From Eubacteriales bacterium (GTDB taxonomy: Bacteria > Bacillota > Clostridia > Lachnospirales > Lachnospiraceae): a stretch of 38,350 nt of DNA. The stretch's first letter is position 1; every line of letters begins with the position of its first letter. The notes under the pieces are model-generated. The model searched no databases and was not told where the DNA came from. It saw only the letters and a program-made list of their open reading frames with translations. The stretch is from the NCBI GenBank assembly GCA_030526295.1, contig JAUNDA010000014.1, positions 1-38,350 of the forward strand, in the 5' to 3' direction. Of this stretch, positions 1 through 7,499 are shown in pieces. The position numbers were made by a program, and so were the translations under genes.

Positions 1-29
1 ACTCCCCGTCATTTGAAATAACGAGGAGT
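1..29 (-). terminator. Probable terminator stem of the 85-930 gene
   Basis: ACTCCCCGT (1-9) and ACGAGGAGT (21-29) form a stem with one mismatch and a 11-nt loop. It lies 55 bp past the stop of the secreted protein gene on the minus strand. The expected T-tract would fall outside the window, so it cannot be confirmed. Confidence 0.5.
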
Positions 30-84
30 TACAACCTTTAAATGGTTTAACATATTCAGCTTTTCGCTTTTAGCATAATCAGAC

Positions 85-930
85 TCAGGTTCTGGCGCCT
101 GTTGCGTCTACCTTATAGCCGTCCGGAGTTGTTGTGTTAACTGCCATCTTGCCGTCTGCCTTAAGGAAGTACCACTTTCCACCCTTCTGTACCCATCCGG
201 TCTGCATTGCGCCGCCGTTTGAATCCTTTGTTTCAGCAAAGTAGTACCAGTCGTTTCCAACCTTTACAAAGCCTGTCTGCATTGCACCGAGCGTTCCGTC
301 ACTTGACTCATTAAAGTAATATGTCTTTCCGTTAATTACCCTAAAGCCTGTAGCCATGTTTCCATCAGCATCAAACCAGAACCAGTCTGATGTATGCTGT
401 CCTGCCCTTGCATACGGGTTAACTACCATTCCCCAGGTGTTCTTAAACGGCTTAAATGAAGCATTTGAGAACTGCCACTTTCCGTTAGCACCAAGCGTCC
501 ATGTTCCTGATGTAGGCATATCCCATGAGCCGGTTCCTGTTGTTACATATGTTACTGTAACAAAGTCATCATCTGTATCATCTGACGAGCCTCCGCCGTC
601 AGCAGTGAATGCCTTTGCAGTCCATGGACCGCCGTCAAAATCTGCTGCCACTGCAAGGTAATCGTTACCGCTAAAAAGTGCGACCCTTGAAATCACAGCT
701 GTGAATTTTCCTTCGCTTACAGGAACTGACTTCATTGCGAGAACAGTGCCCTCGGAATCCTTAATCTGGACCATTGCCGCAAACATGCCTGCCTCGGCCT
801 CTCCTGTAACGGTAACTGTTTTTCCACTTTGTGAAACATCAATTGCAGTAACATTCTTTGCGAATGCGGTTCCTGCAAGAAGTAAACCCATGAAGGCAGC
901 AATAATAGTAATCTTTAATGTCTTTTTCAT
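85..930 (-). CDS. Secreted protein with C-terminal cell-wall-binding repeats
   Basis: A 281-residue exported protein. Residues 1-24 are a signal peptide (KK start, hydrophobic core, AFA cleavage site). Residues about 26-110 look like one beta-sandwich or Ig-like domain, followed by a Ser/Asp/Thr-rich linker. Residues about 135-281 are aromatic, glycine-rich repeats of the choline/cell-wall-binding type (units such as GWVQKGGKWYFLKADGKMA). The C-terminal ~140 residues are nearly the same as those of the protein at 3211-4599. The gene follows the 947-3004 gene by only 16 bp and has its own GGGAGG site, so both are probably one transcript. The repeats suggest non-covalent attachment to wall glycans or teichoic acid. 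The role of the N-terminal domain is unknown. Confidence 0.85.
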   Translation of the reverse strand: MKKTLKITIIAAFMGLLLAGTAFAKNVTAIDVSQSGKTVTVTGEAEAGMFAAMVQIKDSEGTVLAMKSVPVSEGKFTAVISRVALFSGNDYLAVAADFDGGPWTAKAFTADGGGSSDDTDDDFVTVTYVTTGTGSWDMPTSGTWTLGANGKWQFSNASFKPFKNTWGMVVNPYARAGQHTSDWFWFDADGNMATGFRVINGKTYYFNESSDGTLGAMQTGFVKVGNDWYYFAETKDSNGGAMQTGWVQKGGKWYFLKADGKMAVNTTTPDGYKVDATGART

Positions 931-946
931 TTTTCCTACCTCCCAT

Positions 947-3004
947 TTAGTCAGCTACCCAGAGAACGCCGTTTCCGCTTCCGAGCACTGTTCCTGCAAA
1001 GTTCGAATTATCTGAACCCCTCTTAACTGCAATCGCCTCGACCTGTACGGGTGCTTCTGACGCATCTCCGTCGTAGATGATGTAGTCACTTGACTGGCAG
1101 TCATTTGTTTCAAGGAGACTTCCCTCAACATATTTATTGTTGTCCTCCTCATGATGCCAGTCCATGTTGAGGTCTTCATCATTCTCGATGAGCATTCTTT
1201 CAACCGCACCGTCTGCATATGTCAATGTCACGAAAAGATCGACGTCAAACTCACCCTTTTCAGGATAGTAATATGTTGCGTAAATTACCTTGTTTCCCTC
1301 GGCCTCAGGTGTATATAAAGGTCCGTTTGCATTTCCGTGGAAGAGACACTTTTCTCCTTCAATGCCTTCATTATTGATACCTTCCTTAATGTCGATACCT
1401 ACCCTGTGGCATTTAATACTTCCCTTTGTGCCATCCTCGAATACAATCTCAAACTCGATATTGTCATAGAAGTCCGAAAGGAACCTTACATTCACCATGT
1501 CCGGTCCGAATATTGTCGTCGGCTCAATCTCAAAAGCTTCTGCCGGAGCATTAACAGGATTTACCTCTACTATCTTACTGTTTGTATTAACTACTCCTGA
1601 CAATACGATGTTCTCATTGCCATAGTAATTCTTTACCTCAATTACATTGCTGCCATTCGTACTTCCAACCTTACTGTATCCGAAATCCCATGACGGAGTC
1701 TTGTCCATTGCACCACCTGCATAAATCTCCACGCAGCGGGCATCCGACTGAATAAACGCAAATGAATTGAATATTACCGGAAGTGCGAAGTTACCCTCTG
1801 CATCAACCGCCTTCTGCTCTGTAGTTCCATACATATGAGCCTGGTTAACGAGAACCTCGTTTCTTCCCTGGTACTGGCAGAAGTTAACATCCTCTTCACT
1901 GCTCTGAAGGAAGTCGAGCTCTGCACCGTTTCCATGGATTCCAACAGCCCTTAAATCCTCACTTAAGTCAACATCATAATCACCATGCAGGACATATACA
2001 CCATTGTGATCATCCTTGTTCTGCGGATCAAATGTTTCTCCTGTACCAAGATCCACGCGTAAATCATGTGCTGTATCCACGAGCAGGCTGACTGTCTGGG
2101 TTCCCTTTGTCGCATACATTACAACATAGTTTCGGCTGTTCTCTATCTCCGCAGGATTAATTACGTCAAACATCCACGCCTTTCCCGTTATCTCAAGGTC
2201 AGGCTGTCCTTCTTCCTTTAAGGTCAAAATATATTCGTGCTCTTCCAAAACCGGATTTTCCCTGTCTTCATTTTCAGGGTTATAAAGCTCAATCTGTTCC
2301 TTTTCGCCTGTTGCCCCGACTGTAAGGTTAAGGTCTACATCATCCCATGAAGTAATACCGTATTTTTCCTGCAGGTCACTGTTTGTATCAAATACTGTGT
2401 AGTAAATCTGCTGGGCAATACCAACTGACATATCAGAAATGGTCATATCGCCATCACAGTCCCAGTCGCCAAAAACATACCACTGCCTGAGGATTTCCTC
2501 CTCGACATCTACCGGGAACACCGGACCTGTTCCCTCAGGCTTAATAAATACCTTAATCTTAATATTCTCCCAGTCTCCATCCTGGGCAACGTCCTCGTCC
2601 ATGAGTGTATATTGGAATCTTCCGGCATCGACCTGGGTGATTTCGTTTACACCCACCTCTTTTGAATCGCCTATTTCGATATGGTCAAGTTCAAAGCCGT
2701 CGGGAGTAAGTATGTTAAGCTTGCTGCCAACATCCTTTGTCGGTGGTTCAAGAAGGAACCTGTACTCGTTTGAGTCAATTGTAACATTCTCCCTTGGCTC
2801 CACCACAGTTGCCGCCGATGGTGAAGCAATCGCACCGCTTCCCTTTGCATATCTTACAACACCCTCGGGGTTACCTTGGTCGTCTAACCAGGTTTCATAC
2901 TCCACCATAAAAGTATCCTGGCCGGTTACATCGGCAAGGGTTGTAAAGTTAATGCTGCTTATAAGCAGTGAAAGTATAAGCATAAATGCAATCTTTCTTT
3001 TCAT
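947..3004 (-). CDS. Large secreted protein with a dockerin-like calcium loop
   Basis: A 685-residue exported protein of unknown function. I start it at the ATG at 3002-3004 because GGAGG lies 5 bp upstream and it opens directly on a signal peptide (MKRKIAFMLILSLL, cleaved near TLA-D); the frame stays open 10 codons further upstream without reason. Residues about 26-165 are paralogous to the N-terminal part of the 3211-4599 protein: both have a YE-W-DD-G--G-VRY motif and a GSKLNI--PDGFELD motif. Residues 180-191 (DWDCDGDMTISD) fit the D-x-D/N-x-D-G-x5-D calcium loop of dockerins and EF-hands, but only one copy is seen. The remainder is acidic and beta-rich. Unlike its neighbours it has no wall-binding repeats, so it may be released or bind through another protein. 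Confidence 0.8.
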   Translation of the reverse strand: MKRKIAFMLILSLLISSINFTTLADVTGQDTFMVEYETWLDDQGNPEGVVRYAKGSGAIASPSAATVVEPRENVTIDSNEYRFLLEPPTKDVGSKLNILTPDGFELDHIEIGDSKEVGVNEITQVDAGRFQYTLMDEDVAQDGDWENIKIKVFIKPEGTGPVFPVDVEEEILRQWYVFGDWDCDGDMTISDMSVGIAQQIYYTVFDTNSDLQEKYGITSWDDVDLNLTVGATGEKEQIELYNPENEDRENPVLEEHEYILTLKEEGQPDLEITGKAWMFDVINPAEIENSRNYVVMYATKGTQTVSLLVDTAHDLRVDLGTGETFDPQNKDDHNGVYVLHGDYDVDLSEDLRAVGIHGNGAELDFLQSSEEDVNFCQYQGRNEVLVNQAHMYGTTEQKAVDAEGNFALPVIFNSFAFIQSDARCVEIYAGGAMDKTPSWDFGYSKVGSTNGSNVIEVKNYYGNENIVLSGVVNTNSKIVEVNPVNAPAEAFEIEPTTIFGPDMVNVRFLSDFYDNIEFEIVFEDGTKGSIKCHRVGIDIKEGINNEGIEGEKCLFHGNANGPLYTPEAEGNKVIYATYYYPEKGEFDVDLFVTLTYADGAVERMLIENDEDLNMDWHHEEDNNKYVEGSLLETNDCQSSDYIIYDGDASEAPVQVEAIAVKRGSDNSNFAGTVLGSGNGVLWVAD

Positions 3005-3046
3005 AATAGCCTCCATTTTCAAGTAAACTTTCACTTAATATCATAG

Positions 3047-3112
3047 ATTTTATCACATTTGGAAGGTCTCTTTCAATGCAATTGACAATTCTGTCATAGA
3101 CTTTTTTGTCAA
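3047..3112 (-). promoter_or_regulatory. Promoter and twin-palindrome box of the 947-3004 gene
   Basis: On the minus strand the box is at 3112-3081, followed after 4 bp by TTGAAA (-35, 3076-3071), an 18-bp spacer and TAAAAT (-10, 3052-3047). The box holds a perfect TGACA-ATTC-TGTCA palindrome (3083-3096) and, 15 bp centre to centre, a weaker one whose outer half TGTCA (3107-3111) is intact. It matches the box at 4679-4710 at 28 of 32 positions, with the same 4-bp gap to the -35. The position just upstream of a weak -35 suits an activator. The -10/-35 calls are by eye. Confidence 0.65.
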
Positions 3113-3150
3113 TTCTCGGGAATCGGAATCGAAACAAGTCCAATTGAAAA

Positions 3151-3178
3151 GCGTGTGAGGCAATTAAATCTCACACGC
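3151..3178 (-). terminator. Terminator of the 3211-4599 gene
   Basis: GCGTGTGAG (3151-3159) and CTCACACGC (3170-3178) form a perfect 9-bp stem with a 10-nt AT-rich loop. On the minus strand it is followed by CTTTTC. It sits 33 bp after the stop of the upstream secreted-protein gene and before the next promoter box. Confidence 0.75.
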
Positions 3179-3210
3179 CTTTACCGCACTATATTTAATT
3201 AAAGCTTTGA

Positions 3211-4599
3211 TCAGATTCTTGCACCTGTTGCATCTACCCTGTAGCCGTCAGGCGTTGTGGCATTAACTGCCATTCTTCCATCATTCCTGAAGTAGTAAAA
3301 TTTTCCGTTAATGTCAACCCATCCGGTAACCATTGCTCCGCCGTTTGAATCCCTGGTAGTTGCAAAATAATACCTGTTTGCTCCGATTGTCACAAGTCCC
3401 GTCTTCATTGCACCGAGTGTACCGTCACTTGATTCATTGAAGTAGAAGGTCTTGCCGTTTATGGTTCTAAAGCCCGTAGCCATGCTTCCGTCCGCATCAA
3501 ACCAGAACCAGTCTGCTGAATTCTGTCCCATCTTTGCATACGGATTGACAATCATGCCCCATGTATTCTTAAAAGGCTTATATGTTCCGTTTGCAAACTG
3601 CCATTTTCCGTCTGCTCCAAGTGTCCATGTTCCCGATGTCGGCATGTCCCATGTACCTGTACCCGTTGAGGTGCTTGATGTGGATGAACTATCATCCGCC
3701 GAATCAGAAGGTGTCGGTGGTGTTGGTGGGTTAACCGGGCCGCTCTGTGCTTCCTTAAGGTATACAGTAATGCAAATCCAGTCCCAGTCTTCGTCATACG
3801 GTGAAGCATCATCCTCTGACAATGTGTAAACATAGGTGCCGTCAGTTTTCTTTGCTAATTCCGATGCCTGTACCTCTTCGCCTGTATCAAGCTCGAGATA
3901 ATCAAGTTCGAATCCGTCAGGAGCCTTGATATTTAGCTTGCTTCCTTCGGTCTTGCCTTCATATATATTACATCTGTAGTGTCCCGGAGTTTTTCCCGTG
4001 CTGTCAGGAAGCTCGTTGTATGCCTCCTCATAGATAATACTTCTATCCTCAAGCCATGTATATCCTCGTTCTTCTTCAAACACCACATCTAGGAACATGC
4101 ACTCCCCCTCGTCCGAAAGTTCACATGGGCCCATTGACTCATATTCGTTCCATCTTGCTTCAATCTCAAAGGAATCATAATTAAGCATATCAATCGTAAA
4201 CTGCATATCGGTCAACTGAAGATAATCCGGATCTGACGGATTATAGTAGTTTCTCATTCGCTTTCTTACCGCCCCGCCTTTATAAAGAATTACCTCAACC
4301 TGATATATTCTTCCCACGTCCTTATCCGGCTGCTGAAGCGCAAATCTTACATACCTTTCCGTGATGGCGATTTCATCCACCGGCTCGGCAATTGCAGCTT
4401 CTTCCGGGTCATCTATGACATAGGTGCTGCTTGTTGCACACACATATCTTACAGCACCCTGAACGGTTCCGTCATCATCGGTCCATGACTCGTAATATGC
4501 CACAAATGTACCATCTGTCGGACCATCGGCAAATGCCGTAATGTTAATGCTGCAAAGAAGCATTGATAGTATCAGTAAAAACGCAAGCCTTCTTTTCAT
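3211..4599 (-). CDS. Secreted protein with paralogous N-terminal domain and cell-wall-binding repeats
   Basis: A 462-residue exported protein. The signal peptide (MKRRLAFLLILSMLLCSI, cleaved near AFA-D) and the N-terminal region to about residue 300 are related to the 947-3004 protein, including GSKLNIKAPDGFELDYLEL. A Pro/Ser/Thr linker (about 305-335) leads to wall-binding repeats (about 335-462) almost the same as in the 85-930 protein. It therefore combines the two module types that its neighbours carry separately. GGAGGA lies 6 bp before the ATG. It has its own promoter with the twin-palindrome box and its own terminator. It is divergent from the tandem-HTH gene at 4860. The function of the N-terminal module is unknown. 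Confidence 0.85.
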   Translation of the reverse strand: MKRRLAFLLILSMLLCSINITAFADGPTDGTFVAYYESWTDDDGTVQGAVRYVCATSSTYVIDDPEEAAIAEPVDEIAITERYVRFALQQPDKDVGRIYQVEVILYKGGAVRKRMRNYYNPSDPDYLQLTDMQFTIDMLNYDSFEIEARWNEYESMGPCELSDEGECMFLDVVFEEERGYTWLEDRSIIYEEAYNELPDSTGKTPGHYRCNIYEGKTEGSKLNIKAPDGFELDYLELDTGEEVQASELAKKTDGTYVYTLSEDDASPYDEDWDWICITVYLKEAQSGPVNPPTPPTPSDSADDSSSTSSTSTGTGTWDMPTSGTWTLGADGKWQFANGTYKPFKNTWGMIVNPYAKMGQNSADWFWFDADGSMATGFRTINGKTFYFNESSDGTLGAMKTGLVTIGANRYYFATTRDSNGGAMVTGWVDINGKFYYFRNDGRMAVNATTPDGYRVDATGARI

Positions 4600-4645
4600 A
4601 ACATTCCTCCAAAAAATATTCCTTCCCTTTTATAAATATGAGTGA

Positions 4646-4710
4646 AATTTAGCATTAAAAGGGGTGTTTTTCAATAAAATTGACAAATCTGTCATTGACA
4701 GTTTTGTCAA
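4646..4710 (-). promoter_or_regulatory. Promoter and twin-palindrome box of the 3211-4599 gene
   Basis: Two perfect palindromes, TGACA-AATC-TGTCA (4681-4694) and TGACA-GTTT-TGTCA (4696-4709), lie 15 bp centre to centre. On the minus strand, 4 bp after the box, comes TTGAAA (-35, 4674-4669), a 17-bp spacer and TAAATT (-10, 4651-4646). Spacing equals that at 3047-3112. Two dimer sites on a 15-bp pitch suggest a regulator binding as paired dimers. The divergent tandem-HTH protein is the nearest candidate, but that link is inference. Confidence 0.7.
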
Positions 4711-4722
4711 TTTTTGTATCAT
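4695..4722 (+). promoter_or_regulatory. Divergent promoter of the tandem-HTH gene
   Basis: TTGACA (4695-4700), a 16-bp spacer and TATCAT (4717-4722) read toward the gene at 4860. The -35 is half of the second palindrome of the box, so a protein bound there would block this promoter. That fits autorepression. The predicted start is near 4729, giving a leader of about 130 nt. Confidence 0.5.
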
Positions 4723-4742
4723 ATTGAGTATAGGCACACGAT

Positions 4743-4818
4743 ATGCTCAGAAAGCATTTCACGGCTTAGTAACCAATATAACAATATAAGTTCTGAGCAT
4801 GCATGAAAAACATGCTCA
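4743..4818 (+). promoter_or_regulatory. Leader with two mutually exclusive hairpins
   Basis: ATGCTCAGAA (4743-4752) is an exact reverse complement of TTCTGAGCAT (4791-4800). The sequence TGAGCATG (4794-4801), which shares seven bases with that second arm, is also an exact reverse complement of CATGCTCA (4811-4818). The two stems cannot form together. They lie in the 5' leader of the 4860 gene. No T-tract follows, so if it regulates it would act on translation or as a protein site rather than by termination. Confidence 0.45.
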
Positions 4819-4859
4819 CGTCACAGCATATGACCGAACACCATTAGGAAAAACAAGAC

Positions 4860-6257
4860 ATGAACGAATTCAAAGACCTGTTAAACAAATTTATGAAGGA
4901 AGCCGGAATATCCGGCAAGGAGCTTGCAACAAAGGCCGGTCTCTCAGAGGCTCTTATAAGCAGATATAAAAGCGGACAGCGAATCCCGTCAGCAGACAGT
5001 GAGAACCTCCGCCTTATTGCCGATGCCATCGAAACGACAGCCGAGGAGAAAAGCATCACTCTTTCAAGGAGTGATATTTATGAAGCCTTCATTACGGTTA
5101 TTCCGTCAGATGAGAACGAAAGCCTTGATGTGGTAAAGAATTTTAACGCACTGATTACGGTCCTTGACCTGAAAATCTCGGACCTTGCAAGAAGCCTAAA
5201 CTTCGACCCCTCCTACATTTATAAGATTCAGTCCGGTTCAAGGCGTCCTGCAGATGCAAGAAAGTTTGTATCACAGGTCAGTAGCTATGTTGTAAGAAAT
5301 GCAGGTGATACCGGCAGACAGGTAATCGCTAAGCTTTCAGAAACAGACCCCGATGTCACTGACAGGGAGCTTATTAACTCACTTGAGAAATGGATGCTTG
5401 GAAATTACGAGGAGCCCGAAAACAATGTCTCCGATTTCCTTTCAAAGCTCGATGAATTCGATCTTAACGAGTACATTGAAAGCATACACTTTAATGAAAT
5501 GAAGGTTCCTTCAGTACCTATGGTGCTTCCTCACACAAAGACCTATTACGGCCTTGAGGAAATGAAAAAGGGCGAAATCGATTTCATGAAGAGTGCTGTC
5601 CTCTCAAAGTCAATGGAGGATGTATTCATGTGTGCTGATACACCGATGGAGGACATGGCTGAGGATAAGGAATTTGGAAAGAAATGGATGATGGGACTTG
5701 CCTTCATGCTGAGAAAGGGTCTCAGGCTCAACCTTATTCACAACATCAACCGCCCGTTTAATGAGCTCATGCTGGGACTCGAGAGCTGGATTCCGATGTA
5801 TATGACAGGCCAGGTATCGCCCTACTGTCTTAAGGGACTAGACAATACCTATTATCACCATCTTCTCTATGTATCGGGAACGGAGGCCCTTAGCGGAGAG
5901 TGCCTTGCAAAGCACCACGAGAACGGAAAGTATTACCTCACAAACAACAAGGAGGAATATAAATATTACAAAAGGCGTGCCGACGACCTTCTTTCGATGG
6001 CCCGCCCGATAATGCGTATATACAGGGAGGATGAGGAAAAAATCGTAAATGCATTCCTCGAATCTGAAAGTGAGAAGGACGATGCCGAAATCAGAAGGTT
6101 TGACTCCCGCGGCTTTAAGAACATCTCAATGGAGGGAAAGTCTGGAAAGTGGATTCTCATTACAAAGACAAATGACCCGAAAATCTGGTTCCTGATCCAC
6201 CATACTGACCTCGTTACCGCAATTGAGAACTACATTCCGCCGTATGTGGAGTCGTGA
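4860..6257 (+). CDS. XRE-type regulator with two HTH segments and an orphan C-terminal domain
   Basis: A 465-residue cytoplasmic protein. Residues about 3-60 are an XRE/Cro-type helix-turn-helix (SGKELATKAGLSEALISRYKSGQRIPS). A second, more divergent one lies at about 85-120 (LKISDLARSLNFDPSYIYKIQSG). The remaining ~300 residues match no domain I can name; a notable stretch is RLNLIHNINRPFNELMLGLE followed by a YMTGQ--PY segment, and I see no membrane helix or catalytic motif. The domain may sense a ligand. Only a weak AGGA precedes the ATG. The gene is divergent from the secreted-protein genes and shares their palindrome box, so it is the likely regulator of that set and of itself. It is probably transcribed alone and ends at the shared terminator at 6349. 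Confidence 0.8.
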   Translation: MNEFKDLLNKFMKEAGISGKELATKAGLSEALISRYKSGQRIPSADSENLRLIADAIETTAEEKSITLSRSDIYEAFITVIPSDENESLDVVKNFNALITVLDLKISDLARSLNFDPSYIYKIQSGSRRPADARKFVSQVSSYVVRNAGDTGRQVIAKLSETDPDVTDRELINSLEKWMLGNYEEPENNVSDFLSKLDEFDLNEYIESIHFNEMKVPSVPMVLPHTKTYYGLEEMKKGEIDFMKSAVLSKSMEDVFMCADTPMEDMAEDKEFGKKWMMGLAFMLRKGLRLNLIHNINRPFNELMLGLESWIPMYMTGQVSPYCLKGLDNTYYHHLLYVSGTEALSGECLAKHHENGKYYLTNNKEEYKYYKRRADDLLSMARPIMRIYREDEEKIVNAFLESESEKDDAEIRRFDSRGFKNISMEGKSGKWILITKTNDPKIWFLIHHTDLVTAIENYIPPYVES

Positions 6258-6348
6258 ACTCCTCGGCAATTGAATTGCCAAGGCTTCCCGCTTGATTTCC
6301 TAATCGGCATGTCACTTATGTAAATCGACACTTCGTAAATAATAAAAA

Positions 6349-6412
6349 AGCCTCCAATCTGAGATAAAAATTCAAAACAGTGTTTTATCTCAAATTGGGG
6401 GCTCTTCTTTTC
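6349..6412. terminator. Bidirectional terminator between convergent genes
   Basis: AGCCTCCAATCTGAGATAAAA (6349-6369) pairs with TTTTATCTCAAATTGGGGGCT (6383-6403) with one mismatch and a wobble. CTTCTTTTCTC follows on the plus strand and CTTTTTTATT on the minus strand, so it can serve both the regulator and the nucleoside hydrolase operon. A smaller perfect repeat GGCAATT-G-AATTGCC lies at 6265-6279. Nothing else is seen in 6258-6471. Confidence 0.8.
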
Positions 6413-6471
6413 TCACTTAATCACAACTAATTCTATTTCTGATATTGTTCGAAAAACGGTGAACAAATTTT

Positions 6472-7431
6472 TCAAATTGTCAGCTTTTTTGTCAAATCAG
6501 CGGCAATTGGATCTTTTTTAACGTAGTACACATAACCTACAGGATGTCGATTTGGGTCTATTCCATAGGTTTTATCATCCTGTGGAATAGGGCTTGGGAC
6601 GGTTCGCATAAGCATCGTATCGCCGCCAAGCGCCCAGGCTACCGTTATTACATCCCATAATGGCTTACTCCAATCTTCATAATTGAATTTCAGCTTTGCA
6701 TATTCATATGTACTATCAATTAAATAGTTGCATAATTCGTTCTTATCTCTGAAACGATACTCCAGTTCAGCTTTTCCGAAACGAAATTCGGATACAACTC
6801 CCATACATGGAACCTGAACCACTGCAGCACCACTTCCATAGATAACACGAGCTGCAGACAAATCCTGTTTCATATTAAACTCGTCACAACCACCATAATG
6901 CTGTGCGTGTCCACCAAGCCAAACAATTACAACCCTCTTCGCCATTTCCGGCTCTAAAAGAAGTGCTGATGCAACATTTGTTCCTGCAGCAATAGCAAGG
7001 ATATACAAAGGATGTTCCTGCGAATACTCTCTGGAAATCTCAATCATGGCTCTAGCAGCGGGAGAATCCACCGGAGTTACATCATCCGGTAAATATGCGT
7101 TTGAGCCTCGATATACCCTATCTTTCAATTCCGGTGTCCCAAGCAAATCCAACACTTTTAAGATTTCATGGTAACTCTTTTCCATCCCATCTCCCGGACT
7201 TTCAGAACGAAAAATGCCTGTTGAAGGATCTCTGTAAAATGGTGCTGCCGTAATGCCACGAATAGTCAGCTGATTCTGAGAGCGAACCAGATAAGAAAGA
7301 GCAAACTGGTCATCAATCTCATTATATGTATCGCTGTCCAAAATGACATCAACACCATTTCTTGGGAGATTAATGCGACGGATTAATTCAGTGTTGTCAG
7401 GCTTTGGAAAAATTTCTTTGAGTGTTTTCAT
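6472..7431 (-). CDS. Nucleoside hydrolase (IUNH family), catalytic His replaced
   Basis: A 319-residue enzyme of the inosine/uridine-preferring nucleoside hydrolase family, which splits N-ribosyl bonds to base and ribose. The calcium/ribose site is visible as D32-x-D34-x5-D40-D41 in LDSDTYNEIDDQFA. A C-terminal calcium Asp is visible in PLWDVITVAWAL (about residue 257), but the His that normally precedes it in classical members is Trp here. Family members with that change can still hydrolyse substrates, so specificity is open. There is no signal peptide, so it acts in the cytoplasm. GGAGGATATGAT precedes the ATG. It is the last gene of the LacI-ribokinase-ABC transporter operon, which suggests that the transported compound is a nucleoside or ribosyl conjugate; ribose released here would feed the ribokinase. 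Confidence 0.85.
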   Translation of the reverse strand: MKTLKEIFPKPDNTELIRRINLPRNGVDVILDSDTYNEIDDQFALSYLVRSQNQLTIRGITAAPFYRDPSTGIFRSESPGDGMEKSYHEILKVLDLLGTPELKDRVYRGSNAYLPDDVTPVDSPAARAMIEISREYSQEHPLYILAIAAGTNVASALLLEPEMAKRVVIVWLGGHAQHYGGCDEFNMKQDLSAARVIYGSGAAVVQVPCMGVVSEFRFGKAELEYRFRDKNELCNYLIDSTYEYAKLKFNYEDWSKPLWDVITVAWALGGDTMLMRTVPSPIPQDDKTYGIDPNRHPVGYVYYVKKDPIAADLTKKLTI

Positions 7432-7499
7432 ATCATATCCTCCTTGTCCAGCAAACGTTCAAGGACCTATTATCGAGAATTGCCAATTTTACATCAAAA

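Noticed and set aside
4681-4710. The TGACA/TGTCA box read only as overlapping -35 elements
   Set aside because: No -10 lies at the right distance on the minus strand, and the same box with fixed spacing occurs before another gene, so it is better explained as a protein site. One copy does double as the plus-strand -35.
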